Source: UBA12191 sp009937185 (GTDB lineage: Bacteria > Planctomycetota > UBA8108 > UBA1146). Taken from it: 64,000 bases of DNA. The DNA lies in NCBI GenBank assembly GCA_938075155.1, contig CALJGL010000012.1, positions 1-64,000 on the forward strand, written 5' to 3'. Positions 16,499-25,625 of the stretch are shown here, piece after piece. Numbering within the stretch: the stretch's first letter is position 1; each line of letters opens with the position of its first letter. The position numbers and the translations under genes were made by a program. The notes beneath the pieces are model-generated. The model was not told the DNA's origin, searched no databases, and worked only from the letters and a program-made list of their open reading frames with translations.

Positions 16499-17695
16499 GT
16501 GAAGACCTTGAACCGAATTGATACGCTCCTCAAGCCTCTCGTTGACGAAGAGAGATTCTCTCTCTTTGAAAGCATCGCCCGTTTTGCCGAAGATGAGATT
16601 GCTCCGAACCTACTGGGATGGGAAAGATCAAAATCTTTGGTTCCCGATGGTGTTATTTCAAAAATGGGAGATATGGGTCTGTTTGGTTTGCCGATACCAG
16701 ATGAGTATGGGGGCCAAGACGGTCAAATGATCGATTTGATTTTGGCCGGTCTCTCACTTTCATATTGGAGTCCCTCGGTCGCTATCACGCCCGGTGCAGC
16801 AGTCTCCTTGGGCATCAATCCGCTCCTAAGGTTTGGCACAGACCAACAAAAGAAGGATCACTTGCCTGATCTCGCGGCGGGGCGTCGAATGTTTGCGTTT
16901 GGTTTATCCGAACCCGGGAGAGGCTCAGACGCTGCCAATCCGCAGGTGGTCGCAGAAAAAGTTGAAGGTGGATATGTCCTGAGGGGCGAGAAGTGTTGGA
17001 CCACTAATGCTGCCTGGGCGAGTCATATCGTTGTTCACGCGATGACTGATCCTAGCGGTCGTAACGGACATCGAAGTACTTGCTTCATTGTCCCCAGAGA
17101 TCGAGAAGGTGTTGCCTATCAGGAAATGGAAGGCAAAACAGTCTGGCCTCTTTCCTCGACAGGTTCGGTCGCCTTTGACTCAGTGAAGGTGAGCGAGGAC
17201 GAAATCCTTGGCGATATTCATGGGGGTTTTCGTGTGATGGTGACCACCCTGAACGGTGGTCGCTTATTTGTGGCAGCCGTTGCCTTGGGGTCTTTGGCAT
17301 TTGCTCTCGATAAAACAAGGGGATACGTGCAAGAGCGTGAGCAATTTGGTGGCGCCATTGGACGTTTCCAAAGAGTTCAAGATGTTGTTCTTGAGATGGA
17401 TTTGGCGTTGGAGCGAAATCTGAGTTGGCTTATACAGCTGGTCCATGCATATGACAAAGGAACTATGGATCGTGAGCAGGCCGCCAAAGTGAAAATCGAC
17501 TGTAGTCGAGTGGCGTCGACGCTTGTTCAGGATGCGATGGAGATTTGCGGCGGGGTCGCTTGTCTCGATGAGTTTGGGCTGGCAAGGCATGCGGCGGACT
17601 TGTTTGTGACTCGGGTGGGAGAGGGATCCAATCGAGCGCTCATGAGTCAGATTTCCCGTTCATTACTGCCGGATATTGCTGACGAGTTACAATAA
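16499..17695 (+). CDS. Acyl-CoA dehydrogenase
   Basis: The 398-residue flavoprotein oxidises acyl-CoA thioesters. It shows the family order: N-terminal helical domain, FAFGLSEPGRGSDAANP (FAD/substrate region), GEKCWTTNAAWASHIVVHA, the middle beta domain, then the C-terminal helical domain with REQFGGAIGRFQRVQDVV and MEICGGVACLDEFGLARHAADLFVTRVGEG, where a catalytic acid usually lies near this end. No electron-transfer flavoprotein gene is adjacent. The start is GTG 16499 or TTG 16508; AAAGGA at 16492-16497 sits better for the TTG. It is divergent from the octahaem cytochrome gene. Confidence 0.88.
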   Translation: MKTLNRIDTLLKPLVDEERFSLFESIARFAEDEIAPNLLGWERSKSLVPDGVISKMGDMGLFGLPIPDEYGGQDGQMIDLILAGLSLSYWSPSVAITPGAAVSLGINPLLRFGTDQQKKDHLPDLAAGRRMFAFGLSEPGRGSDAANPQVVAEKVEGGYVLRGEKCWTTNAAWASHIVVHAMTDPSGRNGHRSTCFIVPRDREGVAYQEMEGKTVWPLSSTGSVAFDSVKVSEDEILGDIHGGFRVMVTTLNGGRLFVAAVALGSLAFALDKTRGYVQEREQFGGAIGRFQRVQDVVLEMDLALERNLSWLIQLVHAYDKGTMDREQAAKVKIDCSRVASTLVQDAMEICGGVACLDEFGLARHAADLFVTRVGEGSNRALMSQISRSLLPDIADELQ

Positions 17696-17721
17696 TCCGG
17701 CACCCCGATCGTGCTGATTAT
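17692..17721. terminator. Possible bidirectional hairpin between convergent genes
   Basis: ATAATC plus GCAC at 17692-17703 pair with GTGC plus GATTAT at 17711-17721, with a small internal loop and a 7-nt apical loop. It sits at the junction of the acyl-CoA dehydrogenase and TldD genes. There is no U-tract, so termination is only a possibility. Confidence 0.3.
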
Positions 17722-19355
17722 GAGGGCATGGGATAGAAATACTGGGTGTAGGGCGTATCTGCCTTGCTTTGTAATTCTAGGTTTTGAATCAAGAGTGACG
17801 GGCAGATGGTGGAAACCGGAATCATGCCGCTCTCTGCACCACACCATGCATTATCAACGACCGAATCGTCACCTGCTGCGATGATTCCATTGATAGCGTT
17901 CAGGGGCGTCCCGACAAAGTTGACTCCACGAATCAACTCTTCACGCCCATCCGGGAAAACTTTCGCCGCAAGATTGATCTCGCCCAAGAATGCTTGGAAG
18001 TCATATGCATCAGTGGAGGTTTCTCCGGAAGAGGCATTTAGGATTCTGATTCCATAAGGAACACCTTGTCGTTTGATTTCATCGATGAGTTGCTGTTTCA
18101 GTTTTAATGGGTCTGATTTCTCATGAGCGTGGAGGCGAGTCACACCCATACGACTGATGGCTCGTTCGTGATGATTGGAACGGGCATGGCCATTGGAGCG
18201 ATGTCGCTTATTGACCGGAACTCTCCCGGTGAGATATCCACTCAGTTTGCCAGATTCGATCAGTGAAGCATTATCTGAAGGGGACCCTTCGTCATCGTAG
18301 CGATAGTGACCGATCAGGCTTTGTGAAGAATCGCCATTCAAAGACAGATGAGATTCCCTAGGGTCATCCGAGAGCGATAGGAAATCTGGAAGTACCTTTT
18401 TACCCAACGAATCCGCAAATGTACGGGCCTCTCCTCCTGACCGGAGTCGATTTCCTTCGAGACGATGTCCCATGGCCTCGTGAATCAGTAGTCCTGCGGG
18501 AATAGGATCGAGAAGTACAGGTCCTGAGAATGAGTGTACTCGTTCAGCATTTGATATTCGGTCGAGTAGTTTGGCTGCAGCGCGAATCTCTTTTCGGAAC
18601 TCCGCAAGTGAAGGAAGTTCAGCAGGATCACTGACGAAGTGACTGATAGTCCAAGGGATCCCATCACCTTTGTCACTGAGAAGCCAAAGGTAAGCTTCTA
18701 GTTGCCAATATGGTTGGGTCTCCGTGATCATTGAGCCTTCCGAATTGACGAACAGTCGCGTTTGATGTTTGACCTGAAGAGAAACATGACTGTTTTTAAT
18801 GGAGGCGAACTTTTGGGTGGCTCCACTCGCTTTTTCTACAAACGTTGTCCAGTAGTCTTTATCGAGAGGCGGTAAAGGTCGAACGTTGAGATCGGTGACA
18901 GCAGGCTTTTTTTCCCAATCACCCAGATGCGGATGAAGGTCTAGGTACGTCAACTCATGGGCTTTTCTATGGAAATAAGCCTCTTCCGCTTCTCGGTATT
19001 TAGCGTCCGTGAGTCTCCATAAACCGATCTGGAGAGCTTCTTTTCGATCCGTGATAGGAAGATTGAGGTACGAATAGGATTCCTCGTCTTTAGAACTCTC
19101 CTCAAGACCTCCTTCATTGATTTGGTCACGTTTGTAACTTCCGACGTGAGCATCTGTGAGGCAGTTTCTTCGGGTGTAGTGGTCACATTTGTAGAGAGAG
19201 CCAAATCGAGCCTCTACTTCGAAATACTCTTGATCTCTGATGAGGTACGAGAGATAGAAAAGATTAGGGAGCCCGGGTTTGCGGAGTTTTTCAACAGCGC
19301 GATGGCACTCTTGGGAAGCAGTCTTGATCAGTTTGCGAGCTACTGAGTTATTAAT
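17718..19355 (-). CDS. TldD/PmbA family metalloprotease-like protein, probable ATT start
   Basis: The 545-residue frame carries the TldD zinc motif HEAMGH (about residue 294), with PVLLDPIPAGLLIHEAMGHRLE split around it, and later LIRGVNFVGTPLNAINGI and CGAESGMIPVS, all diagnostic of the TldD/PmbA fold. The only ATG/GTG/TTG in frame is TTG 18953, which would discard about 134 conserved-looking N-terminal residues (for example LRKPGLPNLFYLSYLIRD, DAHVGSYKRDQ, and EALQIGLWRLTDAKYREAEEAY). The coding frame is open back to ATT 19355, which has GGAG seven bases upstream inside the apt gene and overlaps the apt stop codon. CTG 19331 is an alternative. Members act with a partner in peptide processing; no partner gene is adjacent. 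Confidence 0.72.
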   Translation of the reverse strand: MNNSVARKLIKTASQECHRAVEKLRKPGLPNLFYLSYLIRDQEYFEVEARFGSLYKCDHYTRRNCLTDAHVGSYKRDQINEGGLEESSKDEESYSYLNLPITDRKEALQIGLWRLTDAKYREAEEAYFHRKAHELTYLDLHPHLGDWEKKPAVTDLNVRPLPPLDKDYWTTFVEKASGATQKFASIKNSHVSLQVKHQTRLFVNSEGSMITETQPYWQLEAYLWLLSDKGDGIPWTISHFVSDPAELPSLAEFRKEIRAAAKLLDRISNAERVHSFSGPVLLDPIPAGLLIHEAMGHRLEGNRLRSGGEARTFADSLGKKVLPDFLSLSDDPRESHLSLNGDSSQSLIGHYRYDDEGSPSDNASLIESGKLSGYLTGRVPVNKRHRSNGHARSNHHERAISRMGVTRLHAHEKSDPLKLKQQLIDEIKRQGVPYGIRILNASSGETSTDAYDFQAFLGEINLAAKVFPDGREELIRGVNFVGTPLNAINGIIAAGDDSVVDNAWCGAESGMIPVSTICPSLLIQNLELQSKADTPYTQYFYPMPS

Positions 19356-19896
19356 CGTTGATCTCCAAAAGGCTAAAGACTTCGCAATCTGGAATCTTGT
19401 TTCTTCCCTCTAGGAAAGCGAGTTCGAGAAGGAAGCAAGTACCGATGACGACACCCCCCATTTTTTCGACGAGTTCTTGGCAAGCGGAGATTGTTCCACC
19501 AGTTGCGAGTACGTCATCTACGAGAAGTATTTTTTGGCCGGGTTGAATGGCATTGGATCTCATTTCGATCTTGTCGGTGCCATATTCCAGTTCGTATTCG
19601 ACAGAGACAGTTTCGCCAGGCAATTTCCCAGGCTTTCGAATCGGAATGAAACCAATATCAAGAGACTGAGCTAAGGGCACTCCAAAAATAAAGCCGCGCG
19701 ATTCAGGAGCTGCGATCAGGTCGGCTCCCAAAGAAAGAACCTGCGATTCCATGAGCTCGATTGTTTCCCCAAATGTTTTTGGGCAAGCCAATAAGGGGGT
19801 GATGTCCTTGAACTGAATACCCGGCTTGGGGAAATCCGCTACGGTGTGGATCAATTGATCGATGCGATCCAAGGCTTCTGTGTTTTGTTCAGTCAT
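19351..19896 (-). CDS. apt: Adenine phosphoribosyltransferase
   Basis: The protein of about 181 residues makes AMP from adenine and PRPP (purine salvage). The PRPP-binding loop is VLLVDDVLATGGT; ADFPKPGIQFKDITPLL at the N-terminus and APESRGFIFGVPLA are family hallmarks; length is normal. ATG 19896 (MTEQNTEA) is chosen over the ATG seven codons upstream because that one lies inside the terminator stem. The likely ribosome binding site GGGAG is in the 3' arm of that hairpin with seven T residues between it and the ATG, so translation from read-through transcripts may be limited by the structure. The stop overlaps the proposed ATT start of the TldD gene. Confidence 0.9.
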   Translation of the reverse strand: MTEQNTEALDRIDQLIHTVADFPKPGIQFKDITPLLACPKTFGETIELMESQVLSLGADLIAAPESRGFIFGVPLAQSLDIGFIPIRKPGKLPGETVSVEYELEYGTDKIEMRSNAIQPGQKILLVDDVLATGGTISACQELVEKMGGVVIGTCFLLELAFLEGRNKIPDCEVFSLLEIND

Positions 19897-19957
19897 AAAA
19901 AAACTCCCGTCCAGCATGAGTCGTCGCTTAAAGAACGACAGTGCTGGACGGGAGTTT
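19897..19957 (-). terminator. Strong intrinsic terminator abutting apt start
   Basis: A perfect 16-bp inverted repeat (arms 19901-19916 and 19942-19957; core CTCCCGTCCAGCA/TGCTGGACGGGAG) is followed on the minus strand by seven T residues that run straight into the apt ATG. A further 5-bp stem (19920-19924/19935-19939) lies in the loop. It lies 34 bp after the sigma factor stop and should terminate that transcript, while its 3' arm contains the apt ribosome binding site. Confidence 0.85.
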
Positions 19958-19991
19958 ATCCCATGGGGGATTTGGGGGGAAGGAACCGGCG

Positions 19992-20924
19992 TTAGTTCAC
20001 TGTTTCTTCCAGTTTTCCTAAGTATTGCTCGTCGTAAATCTCTGGCTTTTCGATCAAACCCTCTGCGACGAGTTCTTGCAGTCGCGCCAAGGCGTCATTC
20101 TCGATTTGACGGACTCGCTCACGTGAGAGCTTAATACGCTGGCCGATTTCTTTCAGAGTCATCGGTTCGCCATTATCAAGTCCATAACGCATACGGACGA
20201 TTTTTCTTTCGCGTTCATCGAGGTGCCCCAGAAGATCCTTGATCATATTGACCTGAATCTTTTTCTCCAAGGAAGTATGAGGCTGAGTCTGGGAGGGATC
20301 TTCGATGACGTCGGAAATGGTCCATGAGTTTTCAATGGAGATGGTCTGGTTTGCCGAATCTGCTACATGGAGTGCATTCTGAATGATCTCTGTTTTTTCG
20401 AGTGGGATTTCCATGCGTTCCGCAATCTCGTGAAACATGGGAGGTCGCCCCAACTCGATAGAGAGATCTGCAGCAGCTCTCTTCCACTTGGTGATGGTTT
20501 CCACCATGTAAGAAGGAATACGAACAGACTTGACGGTATCGATAAGGGCTCTCTTGATCGATTGCTTGATCCACCAGGTTCCGTAAGTACTGAATCTACA
20601 TTCGGCAGCAGGGTCGAATCTTTCGACAGCCTTCAGCAGACCAAGGTTACCTTCTTCGATGAGATCGAGGAGAGGAAGTCCACGTTCGACGTAGTGCTTG
20701 GCGATACTGACCACAAGTCTGAGATTTGAACGGACCATTTTGTCGCGTGCTTCAAGGTCTCCCTTGCGCACCTCTATGGCAAGTTCACGTTCGCTTTCTG
20801 CGGTGAGTAGTGAGTAGCGGTTAATATCATTGAAATAAGCCTCGAGGCCAACTTCGCGTGCATTCATCATCTGTAGTGCCTTCCGCGGTTTCTGAGTCAT
20901 TGTTATCGAGGAGGATCGCGTCAT
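19992..20924 (-). CDS. RNA polymerase sigma-70 family factor (RpoD/SigA-like, group 1 or 2)
   Basis: The protein of about 310 residues contains regions 1.2 to 4.2: GLEAYFNDINRYSLLTAESE (1.2), MVRSNLRLVVSIAKHYVERGLPLLDLIEEGNLGLLKAVERFD (2.1-2.2, split), FSTYGTWWIKQSIKRAL (2.3-2.4), MRYGLDNGEPMTLKEIGQRIKLSRERVRQIE (4.2). It lacks the long acidic region 1.1 of large RpoD proteins, so it may be a compact primary factor or an RpoS-like alternative. ATG 20924 has GGGAG eight bases upstream and is preferred to ATG 20951, whose ATGA overlaps the stop of the upstream HEAT protein gene. Followed by a strong terminator. Confidence 0.87.
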   Translation of the reverse strand: MTRSSSITMTQKPRKALQMMNAREVGLEAYFNDINRYSLLTAESERELAIEVRKGDLEARDKMVRSNLRLVVSIAKHYVERGLPLLDLIEEGNLGLLKAVERFDPAAECRFSTYGTWWIKQSIKRALIDTVKSVRIPSYMVETITKWKRAAADLSIELGRPPMFHEIAERMEIPLEKTEIIQNALHVADSANQTISIENSWTISDVIEDPSQTQPHTSLEKKIQVNMIKDLLGHLDERERKIVRMRYGLDNGEPMTLKEIGQRIKLSRERVRQIENDALARLQELVAEGLIEKPEIYDEQYLGKLEETVN

Positions 20925-20947
20925 ATCGATCGCTCCCACGAATAGAC

Positions 20948-23797
20948 TCATCGGTTGCGGAGGGGGGCAGACTTTATACCGGGTTTGAAATCTTCTGAAT
21001 TTTCGTCCCACCAGGCTCTCCAGAGGTCGCCAACGTCCTCCTGAACCTTATATCGCTCGTTCATGTCAGTGATGGAATAAGTGTTCCACCAGCCCAAATC
21101 GAGCCCTGTAAGGCGTCTGAGCATAGGAATAGACGAATTGCGGTTGTTGCGGTGATCCGTACGCATGATCAGGGCCCCCAGTAGGCGATGCTCGGTGATT
21201 ATTTCCTGATTTGGATTTTCGATCAGGAAAGATTCCAAATATCTGAGCAACATCGGCATTTGCGACTCTATCGATTTCACCCGCTGGCCTTCGGGGGCCT
21301 CTAACCAGCCTAAGACCGATTCGAGAGTTTCCGGGTCACCCACTTTCATCAAGTCCTCAAGGGCTTTTTGGGAATCCCTACTCAATCGGCTCCTGGTGCT
21401 CAGCACTGTTTTTCTGAGAAGAGGGCGACCTCGATTATCACCTAAGGAGAGGAGCGCTCTCGCAAGAGACACCGTCTGCTTTTCCTCCCAGAGTTCACCC
21501 AGTCTAGGGCGTGCTCGTTCTAGGCGAAGAGTCGAGATGATGTCTGTGGTCATATACATGTCTGTAGAGGAATCCGGATCGAGTGCAGAGATCAGGTAAT
21601 CTTCAACATCCTCCCAGGCCACATCTTTCTTTTGAATGAGACCATCTTCAGGAGGTTCTGTTTCGGAAACGATGAGAAGAGTCTGGAACAGTACTGAAGA
21701 TCGAACCATCGCGCTTTCTGCTCCTAGTCGAGCAGAACTGAATCGGTAGGTCCAGTTTCGCCACCGAGTTCTCCAACGAGTGAGCGTGGGACGATCTATC
21801 ATCAGAAGCATGGAGCCTGAAAATCGAATTGAACCGCCGGCAGAGTTTTCTAGATATATGGATGCATCATGACCGTCGTCTCCCAGAGCGTGATAGCGCA
21901 CATCAGTTGGAATGGTCAATTGCTGAAGGCCAAGAACTTTGATATCGGAGCCAGCGACGCGAACGTCTGCCATCGTCAATTGGATCCATCGAGGAGCTTC
22001 TTCAGTCGCTGCGATTTCTTCGACAGGAGAATCCATACGCTCTTTCCACTGCTTTGAGCGCATCTCCCAGTAATCTTCTTTACGGGTATTGTTCGTTTTA
22101 CGAGGCATCGTTCCGAGTTGCCGAGTCAAGATCTGATCGACGACTGATCTTTGGCTGCCGTTGTAGTCGAGAAGTCCGTTGACCAAAGCAGTCACAAACA
22201 TCATTCGGTACTTCTTTGGTACATTTTGATACTCACTGAGATTGCGTGCAGAATTGCGGACCCGAAGCGAAATAGTGGTATCGGTACTTTTAAGGCCTCT
22301 GTCTATTTCATTGATAAGGTCGGACCAATGCTCGTCGCTGATGGACTTTAAGTGATCTTGTTCAAGAATTACCCCCAACGCCGATTCTGCATATTGAGTC
22401 GCCATCAGTTCGATGGTGGGTTGAATCCAGTCACCTTCAAGAATCGTATCTCGATTGCTGAGGTAAGCCATCGTTGCGAAAAAGAGAGGTATTCTTCCCG
22501 TCGATTGGGAAAGATCTTCACCTAAGATTTCATCCCACTCATTCGCCAAGGCTGAGTTCAAACGGTCCAAGGGTAAAGAATGGGTGAGACTGCTCCAGAG
22601 AGAAGCCATGTGAGAGTTAGACCATCTCAGGGCTGCAAGGCTCTCCGGTCTGAGAAGAGCACGAAGAATTTCGAGAGCCGTTTCAGTTTCAAAAGAGTTA
22701 TTTTTGATTTTTCTATCTAGGCAATTCCAGATCAGGTGCTGGGACCATGTCGACAGATCTGCACAGTGCCTTGAAAAGAGCTCTACGGAACCGGTTAGAT
22801 TTTCCTCGAGAGCAAAGGGAATCAATTGGTCAATTCGGATGGACGAAAGAGAGAGTTCTCCAGAGAGGTGTTTCTCAATTCGAGATTCAATCTGTCTTCG
22901 TGCTCCTTCGGCATTTTGAATCAGTTGAGCGACACGCCATGCGTCTCCTAATTCGTCTTCTGAATCAGGTTGCACGAGTGGCCAGTCTTTCACTGCACGC
23001 CATTGGCTAGCGAGAAGAACGGTCTCGGGTTTTGGCTGATTATTCAGATCAGAGTTGATGGCAGTCTTAAATCTTTCAAGAGTTGAGGCTTCGCTCCTTT
23101 GCGAAGTGGATTCATTTGGAGTTTCAGCCTCAATGTTTTCATTGAGAAGTATAGCCCAGGTCGAAACGTCGTTTTGTGAGATTGTTTTTCCAGAAGCCGA
23201 TTCCGAAACAACTCTATCTTCAGTCAAGACGACATAGGGAATCCCTGGGACGACAGCAAAGGGAGGGGGTCCCGTCATACTAGAAGAGCTCGTCCCATGA
23301 AAAAGAATCTCAACTAGGTAGGGGGGTGAAGATCCTCGAAGGGTGATCTGGAATCTTCGTTCTTCGGTGCCTGTTTGAATTGTGCTCATTTGAATTCCGC
23401 CGGAGCGAAATGCCAAACTCTTTGTTTTAGCGGAACTGAACGGTGCCGTTATTTTTGAAGAGACGGGCCTTCCCAATCGAAGCACATCTATTGTCAAAAC
23501 ATTTGGTGAGAGAATTGATAGAAGCTCTCGCACTCTTTCGCGGACTTCAGGATCGGGATCGTTCAAACAAGACCGAAGTGGAGCCACAGCGGCCGATCCT
23601 GCTTCCAAGATTTCATGAGTGGCTTCATCACGAACTATCCAGTCATCGGACCCCAAATCCTGGACCAGTTTCATAAGGTCATCCGAGATCACTGGTGAGT
23701 TGGGAATTGGAGAAGAATTCACGGATTGAGGTTCAGTGCCGTCAATTGATGAGAACAGGCTCAGGGATAAATAGAGGAGTAGGAAATTAGGTGTCAT
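20948..23797 (-). CDS. Large exported HEAT-repeat protein of unknown function
   Basis: The 949-residue protein begins with a signal peptide (MTPNFLLLYLSLSLFSS). Residues about 40-95 form HEAT repeats (LVQDLGSDDWIVRDEATHEILEAG and LNDPDPEVRERVRELL), the type often found in planctomycete secreted proteins. The remaining 850 residues are mostly helical and I do not recognise a catalytic motif. A later part (about 790-880) again looks HEAT-like (LRLERARPRLGELWEE, LLSLGDNRGRPLLRK). A C-terminal GWWNTYSITD...LWRAWWDENSEDF block resembles the end of other HEAT scaffold proteins. It overlaps the sigma factor frame by 4 bp, implying co-transcription. Function unknown. Confidence 0.7.
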   Translation of the reverse strand: MTPNFLLLYLSLSLFSSIDGTEPQSVNSSPIPNSPVISDDLMKLVQDLGSDDWIVRDEATHEILEAGSAAVAPLRSCLNDPDPEVRERVRELLSILSPNVLTIDVLRLGRPVSSKITAPFSSAKTKSLAFRSGGIQMSTIQTGTEERRFQITLRGSSPPYLVEILFHGTSSSSMTGPPPFAVVPGIPYVVLTEDRVVSESASGKTISQNDVSTWAILLNENIEAETPNESTSQRSEASTLERFKTAINSDLNNQPKPETVLLASQWRAVKDWPLVQPDSEDELGDAWRVAQLIQNAEGARRQIESRIEKHLSGELSLSSIRIDQLIPFALEENLTGSVELFSRHCADLSTWSQHLIWNCLDRKIKNNSFETETALEILRALLRPESLAALRWSNSHMASLWSSLTHSLPLDRLNSALANEWDEILGEDLSQSTGRIPLFFATMAYLSNRDTILEGDWIQPTIELMATQYAESALGVILEQDHLKSISDEHWSDLINEIDRGLKSTDTTISLRVRNSARNLSEYQNVPKKYRMMFVTALVNGLLDYNGSQRSVVDQILTRQLGTMPRKTNNTRKEDYWEMRSKQWKERMDSPVEEIAATEEAPRWIQLTMADVRVAGSDIKVLGLQQLTIPTDVRYHALGDDGHDASIYLENSAGGSIRFSGSMLLMIDRPTLTRWRTRWRNWTYRFSSARLGAESAMVRSSVLFQTLLIVSETEPPEDGLIQKKDVAWEDVEDYLISALDPDSSTDMYMTTDIISTLRLERARPRLGELWEEKQTVSLARALLSLGDNRGRPLLRKTVLSTRSRLSRDSQKALEDLMKVGDPETLESVLGWLEAPEGQRVKSIESQMPMLLRYLESFLIENPNQEIITEHRLLGALIMRTDHRNNRNSSIPMLRRLTGLDLGWWNTYSITDMNERYKVQEDVGDLWRAWWDENSEDFKPGIKSAPLRNR

Positions 23798-24022
23798 TTC
23801 CTAGGATTCCCTTTGTTTGTATGCAGATTACCCATCAGTCCACTCTTCTCTTCTTCTGACTTCTCAAAAAACCCTTAAGTTCATGCCGAGTTCAGTTCGA
23901 TAACACCTATTGGAGAAGAAAAATACGGCATAAGGCTCGTGTTCTGACTCCTTAAGTAGAATACACCATGAATTCCTCTCGCGCAGAAATGTAGCGGGGA
24001 TCCCATAACGAGGAGGCCGAAG

Positions 24023-25621
24023 TTGGCTCTCATGAATGAAATGACAAAAGGATTCGGTTTATTGGGCATCCAGGCCCCGGGTGACACCGGACAGAGCAGG
24101 ACCGTTCAAATTGAGCATTCGATCCAACAATTTCTTGAGACTGTTTCTTCAGGCTTTTCGGTAAATTTTCCCGCGCTGTATTTGGTAAAAGATAACCCGT
24201 CAAGCAGTGAGCCTTCGATAGAAATCCTTGGGAGCAATAAGGAGTCAGGCCACTCGCCTTTGATAGAGAAGAACGAGATTCTGAAAGCGATCGAGGGCGA
24301 AAAGCTTCCCTTGATAAAGCAGTTCTCTCCAAGTTCAGATTCGATAGTTTTTGTTCACGGAATCAAGTTTGGTGGCGATGGGGCACTCTTGTTTTGTTGC
24401 GAAGTATTGGGAGACTCCGAGAAAGATACTTTAGGGTTACAGGAATTGTTCGAAAAGAAATCAGGAACCCTTATAGATGGCTTATTGATTCTTCAGCAGG
24501 AGTTTCTGATCGAAAGTTTGAAAGCTAAGCTTGAGACCGCTGAAGAGGTGTTATTCGAATCGAACATCGAAATCGAGGATGCTCTTGATTCGAAATCCCC
24601 ATCAGAAGTTGATTCGCGGCAGGAAAACATCATTGGAATAACGACTTCTTCACCAGTCATGAAGCGACTATTGCAGCAAATGATCCGAGTGAGTTCTTCT
24701 CATCTGAACATATTGCTCAAAGGCGAAACTGGTACAGGTAAAGCTTTTCTTGCACGAGCATTCCATGAGAGCTCACCACAGTCAGGCCAACCGTTTGAAA
24801 CCTTGGGTTGTGGATCTTTATCTACGACCTTGGCAGAGGGTGAACTCTTTGGCTGGAAAAAAGGTGCCTTCAGCGGTGCTGAAGAAGATCGTGCTGGAAT
24901 CTTCGAACGGTCCAGTGGTGGAACAGTGTTTTTGGATGAAGTTGGCGAGTTGCCGCTAGAGATTCAAAAGAAGCTTCTCAGAGTACTTCAAGAAGGAGTT
25001 GTGAGACCTGTCGGGGGAACTGAGTTGGTTCCTGTTGACTGTAGAATCATCGCCTCTACTTGTGAGGATTTGCCGACGACGGTTCTCAAGGGTTCTTTTC
25101 GAGAAGATCTCTTCTATCGACTTTCTGGATTTAATTTAGAAATCCCGCCCCTGCGTGAACGCAAAGAAGACGTTTCGTTGTTGGTCTCAAGCTTCCTGGC
25201 GGAGCTTGAAGAAGAACATGGATTCTCAAAGAGGTTCTCCAATAGTGCATGGGAAGAACTGTATTCCTGCACATGGCCTGGAAACATTCAGCAACTGAAG
25301 AATGTTGTTCAACAGACTTATCTCACATGTGAGCGTCGAATGATTCCTAGGAAGAAAGTTCTCGAAGTGTTTGAGTCTGCTCAAGCAGACAAACTCTTAG
25401 GAGATAACTTCGAGGATAATTCAGGTGAGTTGGTGATGAGAGTTCCTCGTACAGAGGGCTTTAATGAAATCATATCTGAGGTGGAGAGGCTTGTCATATT
25501 GACGGCCATGAAGCAACACCGTGGAAACAAGTCAAGGGTGACAAAGCAGCTGAAGATTCCGAGGCAGACCCTCTATAACAAGATCGAGCGATTTAAGATT
25601 GTTGAAGAGGAATATCAGTAA
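24023..25621 (+). CDS. Sigma-54-dependent Fis-family transcriptional activator
   Basis: The 532-residue regulator has a GAF-like N-terminal sensory region (about 20-180), a linker helix, a central AAA+ domain with Walker A GETGTGKAF, L1 loop GAFSGA (a conservative T-to-S change of GAFTGA) and Walker B GTVFLDEVGEL, arginine-finger region SFREDLFYRL, and a C-terminal Fis-type HTH (HRGNKSRVTKQLKIPRQTLYNK). All catalytic residues appear intact, so it should remodel sigma-54 holoenzyme. TTG 24023 is chosen because AGGAGG lies six bases before it; ATG 24032 is next. It could act on the sigma-54-like promoter at 27300, but this is only inferred from proximity. Confidence 0.88.
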   Translation: MALMNEMTKGFGLLGIQAPGDTGQSRTVQIEHSIQQFLETVSSGFSVNFPALYLVKDNPSSSEPSIEILGSNKESGHSPLIEKNEILKAIEGEKLPLIKQFSPSSDSIVFVHGIKFGGDGALLFCCEVLGDSEKDTLGLQELFEKKSGTLIDGLLILQQEFLIESLKAKLETAEEVLFESNIEIEDALDSKSPSEVDSRQENIIGITTSSPVMKRLLQQMIRVSSSHLNILLKGETGTGKAFLARAFHESSPQSGQPFETLGCGSLSTTLAEGELFGWKKGAFSGAEEDRAGIFERSSGGTVFLDEVGELPLEIQKKLLRVLQEGVVRPVGGTELVPVDCRIIASTCEDLPTTVLKGSFREDLFYRLSGFNLEIPPLRERKEDVSLLVSSFLAELEEEHGFSKRFSNSAWEELYSCTWPGNIQQLKNVVQQTYLTCERRMIPRKKVLEVFESAQADKLLGDNFEDNSGELVMRVPRTEGFNEIISEVERLVILTAMKQHRGNKSRVTKQLKIPRQTLYNKIERFKIVEEEYQ

Positions 25622-25625
25622 GCGA

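Noticed and set aside
18950..19204. An 84-residue minus-strand ORF before the TldD gene
   Set aside because: It is in another frame from the conserved-looking TldD N-terminus, which covers the same bases and explains them better.
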